The notes: generated from the sequence alone by a model not told the origin. A stretch of DNA of 64,000 nt from Actinomycetes bacterium (GCA_023460975.1 JAEWOG010000098.1:39802-103801); one strand, 5' to 3'. Counted from the stretch's first letter, positions 32,420 through 40,794 are shown. Made by a program: numbers and translations.

Positions 32420-33895
32420 TCAGGCGTCCGCTGACGCTCCGTGGTGCTCGTCGTGCTCGTCGTCCTCGTCGAGGACTGTCGGCGCCGTCCCCGGCAACCA
32501 GGCCGCCAGGCGAGCGCCCCCACCGGGGGCGTCCTGCACCGCGACGCGTCCGCCGTGCTGGATGACGACCTGGTGCACGATCGCCAGACCCAGCCCGGAG
32601 CCCGGCATCGCGCGGGAGTCCTCGGAGCGGAAGAACCGCTTGAACACGTGCGCCCGGTCGGCCGGAGAGATGCCCGGTCCCTGGTCGTCGATCGTGAGCA
32701 TCCCGTGGTCGAGTTGGACGGTCACGGTGCCACCGTCGGGACTCCACTTGGCGGCATTGTCGAGGAGGTTCGTCACCGCGCGCTCCAAACCGCCGGGGTC
32801 GCCGCGCACGATCCACCCAGCGATGTCCACGTCGAACGTGATGCCCGGGGCGCGGCGTCGTACGCGGGTGAGCGCCCGCTCGGTCACCGCCGCCAGGTCG
32901 ACCTGGGCCACGACCTCGGAGGGCTGGTGGTCCCGGGCCAGCATGACGAGGTCGTCGACCAGGGCCGTGAACTCCTCGATCTGGGCGCGGACATCGTCGA
33001 GCAACTCGGCGCGCGCCTGAGCGTCCAACCCGTGCCGTACGCCCTCGGCCTCCCGCTGCTCCGCCTGCCGCAGCAGGTCGAGGTTGGTCCGCAGCGAGGT
33101 GAGGGGGGTACGCAGCTCATGTGATGCGTCGGCGATGAGTCGCCGTTGCAAGTTCTGCGAGGAGGACAGGGCCAGCAGCATCTGGTTGAACGCCGTGGAC
33201 AGTCGGGCGACCTCGTCGTCGCCCTCGACCCGCAGCGGGGAGAGCTTCTCGGTGACGGCGATCTGCTCGACGGCGGCCGTGAGGCGGCGTACGGGGCGCA
33301 GGCCGTTGGTCGCGACCGCCCAACCGGCCAGGGCCGCCGCGCCCACGCCCAGGCCGCCATAGATCAGCAGCACGGTGCTGAGGCGGTTCAGCGTCTGGTG
33401 CTGACTGGTCAGGGGCTGGGCGAGGACGAGTGCGCCGCCGACACCGGCAGGCACGGCCGCGGCGCGGTACTGCACCCCATCGGTGTCGGTCACCGTACGG
33501 ATCGAGCGCTTCGACGTGCCGTTGGCGACGTGGAGTTCGGGCTCCCCCAGGGGCAGGCCGTGCTCGTCGGAGCTGAGGGCGAGTCCCTGGGAGGTCAGGA
33601 GGATGACCCGGACGTCGGTGGCGCCCAGCATCCAGCTCGGCACGTCGTCATTGCCGATCTCGCTGAGGGTGGATTCCGAGGCCCGCTCGGCGCGCTCGAA
33701 GAGCGACTCGTCCATCGAGTTCATGAGCTGCATCCGCATGACGAGGAACGCGGTCATCGCCATGACGCCGATCGAGACGCCCACCGCCAGCGCGGTGAGG
33801 ACGCCGACGCGCGAGGCCAGCGAGCGTCGGTAGTGCCAGCGGCCGTCGTCGGGGTACGGCTGGGTGACGGCCTTGGCGCGGGCGTGGGGCTTCAT
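32420..33895 (-). CDS. MprB-like sensor histidine kinase
   Basis: 491-residue membrane kinase. TM1 is about residues 28-52 (VGVLTALAVGVSIGVMAMTAFLV), followed by an extracytoplasmic sensor region and TM2 near 175-200 (VLLIYGGLGVGAAALAGWAVA). Then come a HAMP segment, the H-box DASHELRTPLTSLRTNLDLL with phosphorylated His259, an N-box, and ATP-binding DQGPGISPADRAHVFKRFF and GSGLGLAIVHQVV. It shares a 4-base overlap with the response regulator. The arrangement and sequence resemble MprAB, an envelope-stress system of mycobacteria. The signal here is unknown. The 3' end abuts repeat array 3. Confidence 0.9.
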   Translation of the reverse strand: MKPHARAKAVTQPYPDDGRWHYRRSLASRVGVLTALAVGVSIGVMAMTAFLVMRMQLMNSMDESLFERAERASESTLSEIGNDDVPSWMLGATDVRVILLTSQGLALSSDEHGLPLGEPELHVANGTSKRSIRTVTDTDGVQYRAAAVPAGVGGALVLAQPLTSQHQTLNRLSTVLLIYGGLGVGAAALAGWAVATNGLRPVRRLTAAVEQIAVTEKLSPLRVEGDDEVARLSTAFNQMLLALSSSQNLQRRLIADASHELRTPLTSLRTNLDLLRQAEQREAEGVRHGLDAQARAELLDDVRAQIEEFTALVDDLVMLARDHQPSEVVAQVDLAAVTERALTRVRRRAPGITFDVDIAGWIVRGDPGGLERAVTNLLDNAAKWSPDGGTVTVQLDHGMLTIDDQGPGISPADRAHVFKRFFRSEDSRAMPGSGLGLAIVHQVVIQHGGRVAVQDAPGGGARLAAWLPGTAPTVLDEDDEHDEHHGASADA

Positions 33896-34587
33896 GCTTC
33901 CTTCAGGACGTATCCGATGCCGCGCACCGTGTGGATCAGGCGCGGCTCGCCGTCAGCCTCGGTCTTGCGGCGCAGGTAGCCGACGTACACCTCCAAGGAG
34001 TTGGCCGTGGTGGGGAAGTCATAGCCCCACACGTCCTCGAGGATGAACGCCCGCTCGAGTACGCGGCGGGGGCGACGCAGGAACATCTCCAGCAGGGTGA
34101 ACTCGGTCCGGGTCAGCTCGATCTCCCGGGTGCCGCGACGGACCTCGCGGGTCGCGATGTCCATCGAGAGGTCGGCGAAGGCCAGCACCTCGGAACCGTC
34201 GGCGTCCTGCGGCGTCGCCCGCCGCAGCAGGGCACGGAGTCGCGCGAGGAGTTCCTCGAGCGCGAAGGGCTTCGTCAGGTAATCGTCAGCGCCCGCGTCC
34301 AGCCCCTCGACCCGGTCGCCGACCGCGTCGCGGGCCGTGAGCACGAGGACGGGCACGTCGTTGCCCGCAGCACGGAGCGCTCGGGTGGCCTCCAGCCCGT
34401 CCAGGCGCGGCATCATCACGTCCATCACGACCACGTCGGGGTGCGTCGTGCCCACCGCGACGAGCGCCTCGGCGCCGTCGGCGGCCAGCGTGACCTCGTA
34501 GTCGTTGAACGCAAGCGACCTGCGCAACGACTCCCTCACTGCGCGGTCGTCGTCGACGACGAGGACCCTGGGCTTGGCTTCGCTCAC
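33892..34587 (-). CDS. MprA-like OmpR-family response regulator
   Basis: 231 residues. The receiver domain has DDD at 12-14, phosphoacceptor Asp56 in VVVMDVMMPRLDG, and K in DDYLTKPF. The C-terminal winged helix ends with VYVGYLRRKTEADGEPRLIHTVRGIGYVL. It is coupled by ATGA to the kinase gene. Only 38 bases separate its start from the fructosamine-kinase-like gene on the same strand, so it may be transcribed from further upstream. A short dyad AGCCGTACGGCT in that gap could be an autoregulatory site, but this is weak. Confidence 0.92.
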   Translation of the reverse strand: MSEAKPRVLVVDDDRAVRESLRRSLAFNDYEVTLAADGAEALVAVGTTHPDVVVMDVMMPRLDGLEATRALRAAGNDVPVLVLTARDAVGDRVEGLDAGADDYLTKPFALEELLARLRALLRRATPQDADGSEVLAFADLSMDIATREVRRGTREIELTRTEFTLLEMFLRRPRRVLERAFILEDVWGYDFPTTANSLEVYVGYLRRKTEADGEPRLIHTVRGIGYVLKEA

Positions 34588-34625
34588 CCCCCTAGCGTGC
34601 CAGCCGTACGGCTATCGCGCTGGGT

Positions 34626-35486
34626 TCAGGCGTACCTCGCAGCGACCGCGCCGACGCGGGCGCCGTACCCGCCACCGAACATGCACGCGTGCGCGAGCAG
34701 CGGGAAGAGCTGGTGCACGCCCAGCCGGTCCTCCCACCCCGGCGCGAGCGGCGCGACCTCTTCGTACGCCTCCATCGTGCGCGCGAGGTGGGTGAAGCCG
34801 AACAGGTGCAGCATCGCGATGTCGACCTCCCGATGGCCGCCGTACGAGGCCGGGTCGACGACGTGGACGCGGCCGTCTGCGCCCCACAGGCAGTTTCCGT
34901 TCCACAGGTCGCCGTGCAGCCGGGCCGGTTCCTCCTCAGGGAGAAGGGTGTCGAGCCGGCTCACCAGCGCCTCCACCCGGGGAACGTCAGCGGGGTCCAG
35001 GGCGCCGCGGTCGTGGGCGAGCCTGAGGTAGGGGAGCACCCGGCTGGCACCGTAGAACTCCGCCCACGTGGGCGCGGGGGTGTTCTTCATGGGCAGCCGC
35101 CCGATCCAGCCGTCCTCCTCGGCGCCGAACGCGGGTGCTCCCGCGGCGTGGAGGCGAGCGAGGTCGGCCCCGAACGCCACGGCGGGATCGGCGGGGTGGC
35201 GGGTGGCAGGCTCGACCCACTCGAGGATAAGGCAGTCGCCGTCGACGGCCAGCACGCGAGGCACGGCGACAGTGTGGCTGTCGGCCAGCCAACGCAGGCC
35301 GCGTGCCTCGGCGGCGAAGAACCCCGCGGGCGCCTGCGGAAGGGTCTTCATGAGGGCCGAGTGGCCGTTGGTCAGGCGGAGCCTGGTCGCGGTCGCGATG
35401 TCGCCGCCCGCGACCGTGCCGGTCGACACGACCTTGTGACCGAGGAGCTCCTCGGCCCGGCGCGCCACCAGCGGTTGGCGGCTCAT
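34626..35486 (-). CDS. Fructosamine kinase / ketosamine-3-kinase family protein
   Basis: 286 residues of the protein-kinase-like fold. GGDIATATRLRLTNGHSALMKT carries the ATP-binding lysine. FFAAEARGLRWLA is the helix C glutamate, LHGDLWNGNCLW the catalytic loop aspartate and asparagine, and VVDPASYGGHREVDIAM the metal-binding Asp. Family members phosphorylate glycated amines so they fall apart (protein deglycation), though bacterial substrates are often small. ATG 35486 overlaps the stop of the phosphatase gene (ATGA). Confidence 0.87.
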   Translation of the reverse strand: MSRQPLVARRAEELLGHKVVSTGTVAGGDIATATRLRLTNGHSALMKTLPQAPAGFFAAEARGLRWLADSHTVAVPRVLAVDGDCLILEWVEPATRHPADPAVAFGADLARLHAAGAPAFGAEEDGWIGRLPMKNTPAPTWAEFYGASRVLPYLRLAHDRGALDPADVPRVEALVSRLDTLLPEEEPARLHGDLWNGNCLWGADGRVHVVDPASYGGHREVDIAMLHLFGFTHLARTMEAYEEVAPLAPGWEDRLGVHQLFPLLAHACMFGGGYGARVGAVAARYA

Positions 35487-36007
35487 CGTCCGGCGGACTC
35501 CGAGTGCTCGGGTGCGTGGCCCAGCGCCTCCGTGAGGTCGGCCAGCAGGGCTCCGCATGTTCGCTCGATCATGCCCAGCACCTCCTCGAACCCGTCAGGA
35601 CCACCGTAGTACGGGTCTGGAACTTCGCCACCCGGAAAGTGCGGGTCCCAGTCCCGGAAGAGCCGTACGCGCTCACTGGCGCCGCCGAGGTCGGACAGGT
35701 TGCTGCGGTCCATCGCGAGGAGCAGGTCGTGGGTGGTGCGCATCGAGGCGGTGAACTGCTGCGCGCGGTGACGGGTCGGGTCGTACCCGGCAGCCGAGAG
35801 GGTGGCCGCGGAGCGCGGATCCATCTCGTTGCCCGCATGCCAGCCCGCCGTCCCGCAACTGTCGACGACGACGGCTCCGCTCAGCGGCGACTCGGCGAGG
35901 CGGGCGTTCATGACGACGTCAGCCACCGGCGAGCGGCAGATGTTGCCGAGGCAGACCATCGCGATGCGGTACGGCCCCGTGGTGTGCTGCGTGGGCAGTG
36001 CCGTCAC
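35483..36007 (-). CDS. Low-molecular-weight protein tyrosine phosphatase
   Basis: 174 residues. The P-loop CLGNICRS (CX5R type) near residue 20 is at the N-terminus of the fold, and the general acid is in DPYYGGPDGFEEVL. GTAGWHAGNEMDPRS is also typical. It removes phosphate from tyrosine in proteins and could be exported or act on surface polysaccharide kinases. GTG at 36007 overlaps the upstream membrane-protein stop (GTGA); a longer frame exists but lies antisense to nothing conserved and overlaps that gene. Part of a coupled chain ending in the two-component system. Confidence 0.9.
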   Translation of the reverse strand: MTALPTQHTTGPYRIAMVCLGNICRSPVADVVMNARLAESPLSGAVVVDSCGTAGWHAGNEMDPRSAATLSAAGYDPTRHRAQQFTASMRTTHDLLLAMDRSNLSDLGGASERVRLFRDWDPHFPGGEVPDPYYGGPDGFEEVLGMIERTCGALLADLTEALGHAPEHSESAGR

Positions 36008-36396
36008 GCCGTGGGCTCCGGCAGTAGCTGGCGTACGGCCCAGGTGGCGAGGGTGATGAAGATCGAGCCGAGCACGGCCCACCAGAACCCGTCGACGTGG
36101 AACCCGATGCCGACCGCCTGCGCAAGCCACGCCACGAGCATCAGCAGCAGCGCGTTGATGACCAGCAGGAAGAAGCCCAGGGTGAGGACGATCAGGGGCA
36201 GCGACAGGAGCTTGACCACGGGCTCGACCAGCGCGCTGATCACGCCCATGATGAGGCTGACCGCGAGCACGGGGAGGATCTTGTCCTCGACCTCGGCCCA
36301 GCCGCTGGTGGCCCCTTCGAACCAGATGCCGCTCAGGAGCCACGTGGCGATGGCGAGGCCGCCGGCAGTGGAGATGATCCAGGTCAGGAATCGCAT
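36004..36396 (-). CDS. Phage holin family IV type four-helix membrane protein
   Basis: 130 residues with four hydrophobic helices (FLTWIISTAGGLAIATWLL, ILPVLAVSLIMGVISALV, LPLIVLTLGFFLLVINALLL, GFWWAVLGSIFITLATW), the pattern of the DUF/Phage_holin_4_2 family. Despite the family name these are ordinary chromosomal genes of unknown function and no prophage genes are near. ATG 36396 is preferred over a GTG two codons earlier. First in the minus-strand chain with the phosphatase. Confidence 0.8.
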   Translation of the reverse strand: MRFLTWIISTAGGLAIATWLLSGIWFEGATSGWAEVEDKILPVLAVSLIMGVISALVEPVVKLLSLPLIVLTLGFFLLVINALLLMLVAWLAQAVGIGFHVDGFWWAVLGSIFITLATWAVRQLLPEPTA

Positions 36397-36464
36397 GGCC
36401 ACAGCGTAGAGCCCACCGTGAACGGGCGAGGGTCCTCGCGCCGGGATGCGAGCGCCAGCTCAGG

Positions 36465-37133
36465 TCACAGGTCGAGCGCCTCGAGGATCGACTCCTCGGC
36501 CGCTGCCAGGTGCGCGGTGATCGCGGCCACCGCGTCGTCGATGCGGTCCTGCTCCAGCAGCGCCACCAGGCTGGCGTGCGAGTCGGCCTGGTCGTGAGCG
36601 TTGCGGCGCAGCCGCTCCACCTGGGCGAGGCTGAGGCGTAGTTCCGCGCTGAGCGACTCGGCCGCCGCCAGCAGGCGGTCGTTGTCGAGCAGGCCCACGA
36701 AGGCGCAGTGCAGTGCGAGGTGCAGCTCGTTGAGGCGCTCGTAGCCGGCGTCGGCGGCGACGGAGTCGGTGTAGGCGGTGAGGGCGGCGCGGACGCGCTC
36801 GCGGGCGGTCTCGCTGGCCTCGCGCCACCGGCTCATCCCGGCCGCCTCGAGGACGGAACGGGCGCGGCAGATGTCGCGGATGGAGTCCGGGTCGGGGGAG
36901 GCCACGCTCACGCCGCGGTGGGGTTCGCGTACGGCCAGGCCGTCGGCCACGAGCGCCGTGAGGGCTTCGCGGACCGTCGATCGCGCGACCCCGAGCGAGT
37001 CGGCGAGGGCGACCTCGCGCAACGGGGTGCCGCTCTCGAGTTCGCCGTCGAAGATGGCGCGGCGCAACTCGGTCGCCACCCGGTCCACGGTCGTGGAGGG
37101 CTCCAGGTTGAGGGACTCGTACGGCTGGCTCAC
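36465..37133 (-). CDS. GntR-family regulator, FCD subfamily
   Basis: 222 residues. The N-terminal winged helix includes VATELRRAIFDGELESGTPL, REVALADSLGVARSTVREAL and REPHRGVSVA (about 15-85). The C-terminal FCD helical domain follows, with metal or acid-ligand positions in ELHLALHCAFVGLLDN and DQADSHASLVALLEQ. Such repressors respond to small organic acids. It is divergent from the amidinohydrolase gene at 37255, and the gap holds a textbook FCD-type operator, so it probably controls that gene and itself. Confidence 0.9.
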   Translation of the reverse strand: MSQPYESLNLEPSTTVDRVATELRRAIFDGELESGTPLREVALADSLGVARSTVREALTALVADGLAVREPHRGVSVASPDPDSIRDICRARSVLEAAGMSRWREASETARERVRAALTAYTDSVAADAGYERLNELHLALHCAFVGLLDNDRLLAAAESLSAELRLSLAQVERLRRNAHDQADSHASLVALLEQDRIDDAVAAITAHLAAAEESILEALDL

Positions 37134-37211
37134 GCCCCCATTGTCCTCGCTGCCGGGGACGAACGGGCACGTCTTGCCCTGTGGGCCTGTCGTGCCTCAC
37201 ACTATCGCTCG

Positions 37212-37229
37212 TCGGATTGTCCGACAATC
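37212..37229. promoter_or_regulatory. GntR/FCD-type operator
   Basis: GATTGTCCGACAATC (37215-37229) is a perfect dyad with 6-base arms and a 3-base centre. It fits TnGTnnnACnA, the site of many FCD-subfamily GntR regulators. An overlapping dyad, GTCGGATTGTCCGAC, starts at 37212. It lies between the divergent regulator and amidinohydrolase starts, 26 bases before the latter, where binding would block its promoter. Confidence 0.75.
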
Positions 37230-37254
37230 TTGTCGTTGCGATGCCGGGGAGGCG

Positions 37255-38151
37255 ATGTCCATGTCCACTGCTCTGTCCTGGGGGAGGCACTACGTGGCCG
37301 TCCGCCCCGACCACTTCCGCGTCGACTACGCGATCAACCCGTTCATGGATCCCGCCGACCAGCCCGATCCCCTGCTCGCGATGGAGCAGTGGGAAGGCAT
37401 GGTGGCCGCGATCGAGGCCGCCGGGGCATGGGTCGACGTGATCGACCAGCGCGCCGACGCCCCCGACATGGTCTACGCGATGAACCTCGGCCTGGCGTTG
37501 CAGCGCCCCGGCCGCGCCCCGGCAATGACGCTGTCCCACATGCGGCACCCCGAGCGCCGCATGGAGACCGCCTCCGCAGCGGACTGGTTCACCGCGGGCG
37601 GCTGGCAGACCTCGTACGTGGGCCGCGACGGCGTCGGTGCCCACTTCGAGGCGGGCGACGCCTTCGCGTTCGGGGACGCCCTAGTCGTGGGCCACGGGCC
37701 GCGCACCGATGAGCTCGCGCTGAAGGCCCTGGCGACCGACCTCGACATCCGGGTCCGCGGCGTGCGGACCACGCACCCGGGCATGTACCACCTCGACCTG
37801 GCCTTCTGCCCCGTGACGACCGAGACCGCGCTCGTGTGCCCCGAGGCCTTCGACGCGGCCTCCGCCGAGGCGCTCATGGCGCTGATCCCCGACCCCATCG
37901 TCCTCACCGAGGCCGAGGCGCTGACAACCTTTGCGGCGAACTCGATCGTGGTCGGCTCGCAGATCCTGATGCCGGGCTGCCCTGAGGGCGTACGGGCGGC
38001 ACTGGAGGCCCGCGGCCTCGAGGTGCGCCTGGTGGACGTGTCCGAGTTCCACAAGGGCGGCGGGTCGGTGCGGTGCCTCACGAACCCGGTCGACGTGACG
38101 CTGGGCCGCGACCTGCCTTCGGTCCTCGGCGGGGCCGTGATCGTCGCCTGA
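37255..38151 (+). CDS. Dimethylargininase/amidinotransferase-family hydrolase
   Basis: 298 residues of the pentein (guanidine-modifying) fold. RPDHFRVDYAINPFMD opens the fold, HMRHPERRMET and HLDLAFCPV carry conserved polar residues including a likely catalytic His. SEFHKGGGSVRCLTNPV near the end holds the nucleophile Cys274. The family includes dimethylarginine dimethylaminohydrolase, arginine deiminase and ornithine/arginine amidinotransferases. Lack of a partner gene makes a hydrolase more likely. ATG 37255 follows GGGGAGG; ATG 37261 is possible. The divergent GntR regulator and operator suggest induction by its substrate or product. Confidence 0.83.
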   Translation: MSMSTALSWGRHYVAVRPDHFRVDYAINPFMDPADQPDPLLAMEQWEGMVAAIEAAGAWVDVIDQRADAPDMVYAMNLGLALQRPGRAPAMTLSHMRHPERRMETASAADWFTAGGWQTSYVGRDGVGAHFEAGDAFAFGDALVVGHGPRTDELALKALATDLDIRVRGVRTTHPGMYHLDLAFCPVTTETALVCPEAFDAASAEALMALIPDPIVLTEAEALTTFAANSIVVGSQILMPGCPEGVRAALEARGLEVRLVDVSEFHKGGGSVRCLTNPVDVTLGRDLPSVLGGAVIVA

Positions 38152-38353
38152 TCGACGCCCTTCCGGGCACTGGGCCGCGGGAAGTGAGTTGTATCACGTA
38201 CGGCCGGTGCGAGCGCTCTGCCGGCCGGTGGCCGCGTGGTCGCTGCAGGCGCGATGACCCGCGCCTGCGGCGGCCGTACGAGGCGGCGGGCGCCCGCCCG
38301 CAGCGTCGCGGCGGGCCGGCGTGAGCGGGGTCGTACGAGGCCTCCGGAAACGC

Positions 38354-38384
38354 AAAAGCCGCAGGTCAGAGGCTGACCTGCGGC
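38354..38384 (-). terminator. Intrinsic terminator of tRNA-Arg
   Basis: A 12-base perfect stem GCCGCAGGTCAG / CTGACCTGCGGC with a 3-base loop (38358-38384) lies just after the tRNA 3' end on the minus strand. It is followed on that strand by TTTT. Position and U-run fit a rho-independent terminator. Confidence 0.8.
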
Positions 38385-38390
38385 TGCTGC

Positions 38391-38462
38391 GCGCCTGTAG
38401 GGATTCGAACCCCAAACCTTCTGATCCGTAGTCAGATGCTCTATCCGTTGAGCTACAGGCGC
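38391..38462 (-). tRNA. tRNA-Arg (anticodon ACG)
   Basis: 72 bases on the minus strand fold as a cloverleaf. The acceptor stem is GCGCCTG with CAGGCGC. The D arm contains AGCTCAACGGATAGAGC, the anticodon stem-loop TCTGA-CTACGGA-TCAGA has anticodon ACG, and the T loop is GGTTCGAATCC. CCA is not encoded. A gene for PEP carboxykinase lies divergently beyond it; no duplicated tRNA end marks an integration site. Confidence 0.95.
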
Positions 38463-38686
38463 TTGCCGGCCTCACCGTGCTGGTGTGGCGACTGGATGAC
38501 AATAGCCCACCACTGCCGAGCGGGCGAAATCAGGATGGTGCGGACCGCATTCGGGGGTAGCGCGGAAGTGCCCTATGGTGCTGGTGAGCGCGGGCATGTA
38601 CGACGGCGTACGACCACGCCCGCACTCCGAACGCACCACAAAGGTGGCGATACGCTCGCCACGCCCAATGAGAGGCAGCGCTGGTC

Positions 38687-40528
38687 ATGGCAAATGTTGA
38701 GGCGATCCTTGACGCGGCAGGGCTCACGAACCCCAAGGTTCGAGAGTTCGTCGCTCACTACGCAGAGCTCACGGGGGCGGAGCGGATCGAGGTGGTCAAC
38801 GCCTCGGACGACGCTCGCCTCATCGAGGAGGCCCTGGCGGCCGGCGAGCTCCTGCCTGCTGGCGAGGGGCGTTACTACTCCCGCAGCTACCACAAGGACA
38901 CCGCGCGCTCCGAGGAGCGCACCGTCGTTGCCACCAACGACGAGAAGGACAAGGGCCTCTACAACAACTGGAAGCCCGCCTCCGAGATGAAGCCGCTGCT
39001 TCACTCGAAGATGGCCGGTGCCTCGGCTGGCAAGACCATGTACGTGATCCCCTACCTGATGGCTCCCAAGGGCAACGCCCTGGCCGACTGGGGTGTGGGT
39101 GTCGAGCTGACCGACAACCGTCCGGTCGTGCTCCACATGATCCGCATGGCCCGCGTGGGCGTCGAGTACGTCAACGAGTTGGCTGACCCGAACTCCTTCG
39201 TACGCGCCGTCCACGTGACCGGCGACCTGCCGAACCTGGGCCAGGGCACCGACGACGACCAGCGCTGGTTCGTCACCGTGGCCGACGAGCGCACGATCCT
39301 GCACTACGGCTCCTCGTACGGCGGCAACGCGCTGCTCGGCAAGATCGCCCACGGCCTGCGCCAGGGTGCGTACGACGGCTGGGCGACCAAGAAGTTCCTC
39401 GGCGAGCAGTACATGCTCATCGGCATCAAGGACAAGGAGACCGGCAAGACGTACCACGTCACCGGCGGTTTCCCGTCCGCCTCCGGCAAGACCAACCTCG
39501 CCATGATGCTCCCGCCGGACGCCCTGGGTGAGCGCTACGAGGTCTACTTCTACGGCGACGACATCGCGTGGCTGTGGGTCGACGAGACCACCGGCAAGCT
39601 CATGGGCATGAACCCGGAGAACGGTGTTTTCGGTGTCGCCAAGGACACCAACGAGACCACCAACCCGACCGCGCTGGGCTCGATCGACGCCTCCAGCCAG
39701 GCGATCTTCACCAACGTGGCCTACAACCCGACCACGCAGGAGGTCTGGTGGGAGGGCCGCACGGAGAACCCGCCGGCCGACATCACGGGTTGGGAGGACT
39801 GGAAGGGTCAGCTCATCTCCGAGCGCACCCCCGAGCAGGCCAATGAGCCGTGGGCGCACCCCAACAGCCGCTTCACGACGACGCTGTCCAAGGTCCCCAA
39901 CATCGCCCCCGACTGGGACGATGCTGCGGGCGTGCCGATCGACGCGATCATCTTCGGTGGCCGCACCCGCGACCGCGAGCCGCTGATCCGCGCGATCACC
40001 GACGTCGCCGAGGGCGTCTACGACGGCCTCACGCTGGGCGCCGAGGCGACCGCTGCCGCTGAGGGCAAGGAGGGCGTGCTCCGCTACGACCCGATGTCCA
40101 ACCGCCCGTTCATGGCGTACGGCGAGGGCGACTACGCCGAGCACTACCTCAACGTGATCAACGCGGCGAGCGACAAGCCGATCTTCGCGCACGTCAACTG
40201 GTTCCAGCGTGGCGAGGACGGCCGCTTCCTGTGGCCCGGCTACCGCGACAACCTGCGCCCGCTGCTGTGGCTGCTGCAGTACAAGGCCGGCGAGGTCGAG
40301 GGCGTCCAGACGCCCGTCGGTGTGCTGCCCAAGAAGTCGGAGCTCAACCTCGACGGTCTGGTCATCGACGAGGCCGACCTCGACCAGGTGCTGACCATCG
40401 ACAAGAAGCGTTGGCAGCAGGAGATCGGCTACCGCGCCGAGCACCTCGAGCAGTTCCCGAACATGCCCGAGGCGATCTGGGAGGCCCACCGCCGCGTGGA
40501 GGCTGACCTGGAGACGTACGAGGGCTGA
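38687..40528 (+). CDS. pckG: Phosphoenolpyruvate carboxykinase (GTP)
   Basis: 613 residues, the usual length. It converts oxaloacetate and GTP to phosphoenolpyruvate and CO2, the entry to gluconeogenesis. Evidence: YVIPYLMAPKGNALADWGVGVELTD, HYGSSYGGNALLGKI, the P-loop motif FPSASGKTNLAMM, YFYGDDIAWLWVDE, and FMAYGEGDYAEHYLN. The P-loop has Ser266 where well-studied GTP enzymes have a reactive Cys (ACGKTN). ATG 38687 gives the standard N-terminus. A strong terminator follows at once, so it is monocistronic. Confidence 0.96.
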   Translation: MANVEAILDAAGLTNPKVREFVAHYAELTGAERIEVVNASDDARLIEEALAAGELLPAGEGRYYSRSYHKDTARSEERTVVATNDEKDKGLYNNWKPASEMKPLLHSKMAGASAGKTMYVIPYLMAPKGNALADWGVGVELTDNRPVVLHMIRMARVGVEYVNELADPNSFVRAVHVTGDLPNLGQGTDDDQRWFVTVADERTILHYGSSYGGNALLGKIAHGLRQGAYDGWATKKFLGEQYMLIGIKDKETGKTYHVTGGFPSASGKTNLAMMLPPDALGERYEVYFYGDDIAWLWVDETTGKLMGMNPENGVFGVAKDTNETTNPTALGSIDASSQAIFTNVAYNPTTQEVWWEGRTENPPADITGWEDWKGQLISERTPEQANEPWAHPNSRFTTTLSKVPNIAPDWDDAAGVPIDAIIFGGRTRDREPLIRAITDVAEGVYDGLTLGAEATAAAEGKEGVLRYDPMSNRPFMAYGEGDYAEHYLNVINAASDKPIFAHVNWFQRGEDGRFLWPGYRDNLRPLLWLLQYKAGEVEGVQTPVGVLPKKSELNLDGLVIDEADLDQVLTIDKKRWQQEIGYRAEHLEQFPNMPEAIWEAHRRVEADLETYEG

Positions 40529-40545
40529 CCTCGTCATCGCTCACG

Positions 40546-40580
40546 AAGGGCGGCAGGACCATCTGGTCCTGCCGCCCTTT
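40546..40580 (+). terminator. Intrinsic terminator of pckG
   Basis: A 15-base perfect stem (AAGGGCGGCAGGACC / GGTCCTGCCGCCCTT) with loop ATCT begins 18 bases after the pckG stop and is followed by TTC. The run of T after the stem fits rho-independent termination on the plus strand. Confidence 0.88.
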
Positions 40581-40598
40581 TCGTTGTGTCGACCCGGT

Positions 40599-40670
40599 TG
40601 CCCAAATTGGGGACAGTTGGAGGCCATGGTTGGCCCTCTGAGACCCCTCCATGTGTCCCCAATTTGGGCA
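40599..40670. repeat. 17-bp perfect inverted repeat with 38-base loop
   Basis: Arms TGCCCAAATTGGGGACA (40599-40615) and the exact complement (40654-40670). The loop holds GGCCATGGTTGGCC, itself able to pair. The arms are much lower in GC than the surrounding DNA. It lies between pckG's terminator and the TSUP gene. No gene is seen in 40529-40828; the stretch holds the terminator, this element, a family B copy and a promoter-like region. Confidence 0.8.
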
Positions 40671-40685
40671 CCAGGGCAGGCGGCG

Positions 40686-40710
40686 GTTGTGTCGACAGGC
40701 TCGACCAGTG
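40686..40710 (+). repeat. Single family B repeat copy
   Basis: TTGTGTCGACAGGCTCGACC followed by AGTG: a diverged copy of GGTTTCGACAAGCTCAACCA located directly after the 17-bp inverted repeat. Confidence 0.6.
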
Positions 40711-40764
40711 AGGTCGGAGGCCGCTCGACCACCGGCGCTCCCGACCACCCTGAAAGGCCATGCC

Positions 40765-40794
40765 TTGCATTAAGTCTAGTGAATAGGTATCTTT
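40765..40794 (+). promoter_or_regulatory. Candidate promoter of the TSUP gene
   Basis: TTGCAT (40765) and TATCTT (40789) are 18 bases apart in a locally AT-rich stretch, 35 bases before the GTG start. A small hairpin CCGAA...TTCGG lies between it and the start. This is pattern matching only; the site could equally carry an operator. Confidence 0.4.

Noticed and set aside
36004..36396. Prophage remnant suggested by a holin-family gene
   Set aside because: The family is a chromosomal membrane protein group, and no phage structural, integrase or lysis genes are nearby.
38391..38462. tRNA-Arg as an integration site of a genomic island
   Set aside because: No duplicated tRNA 3' end or integrase was found, and flanking genes are core metabolism.
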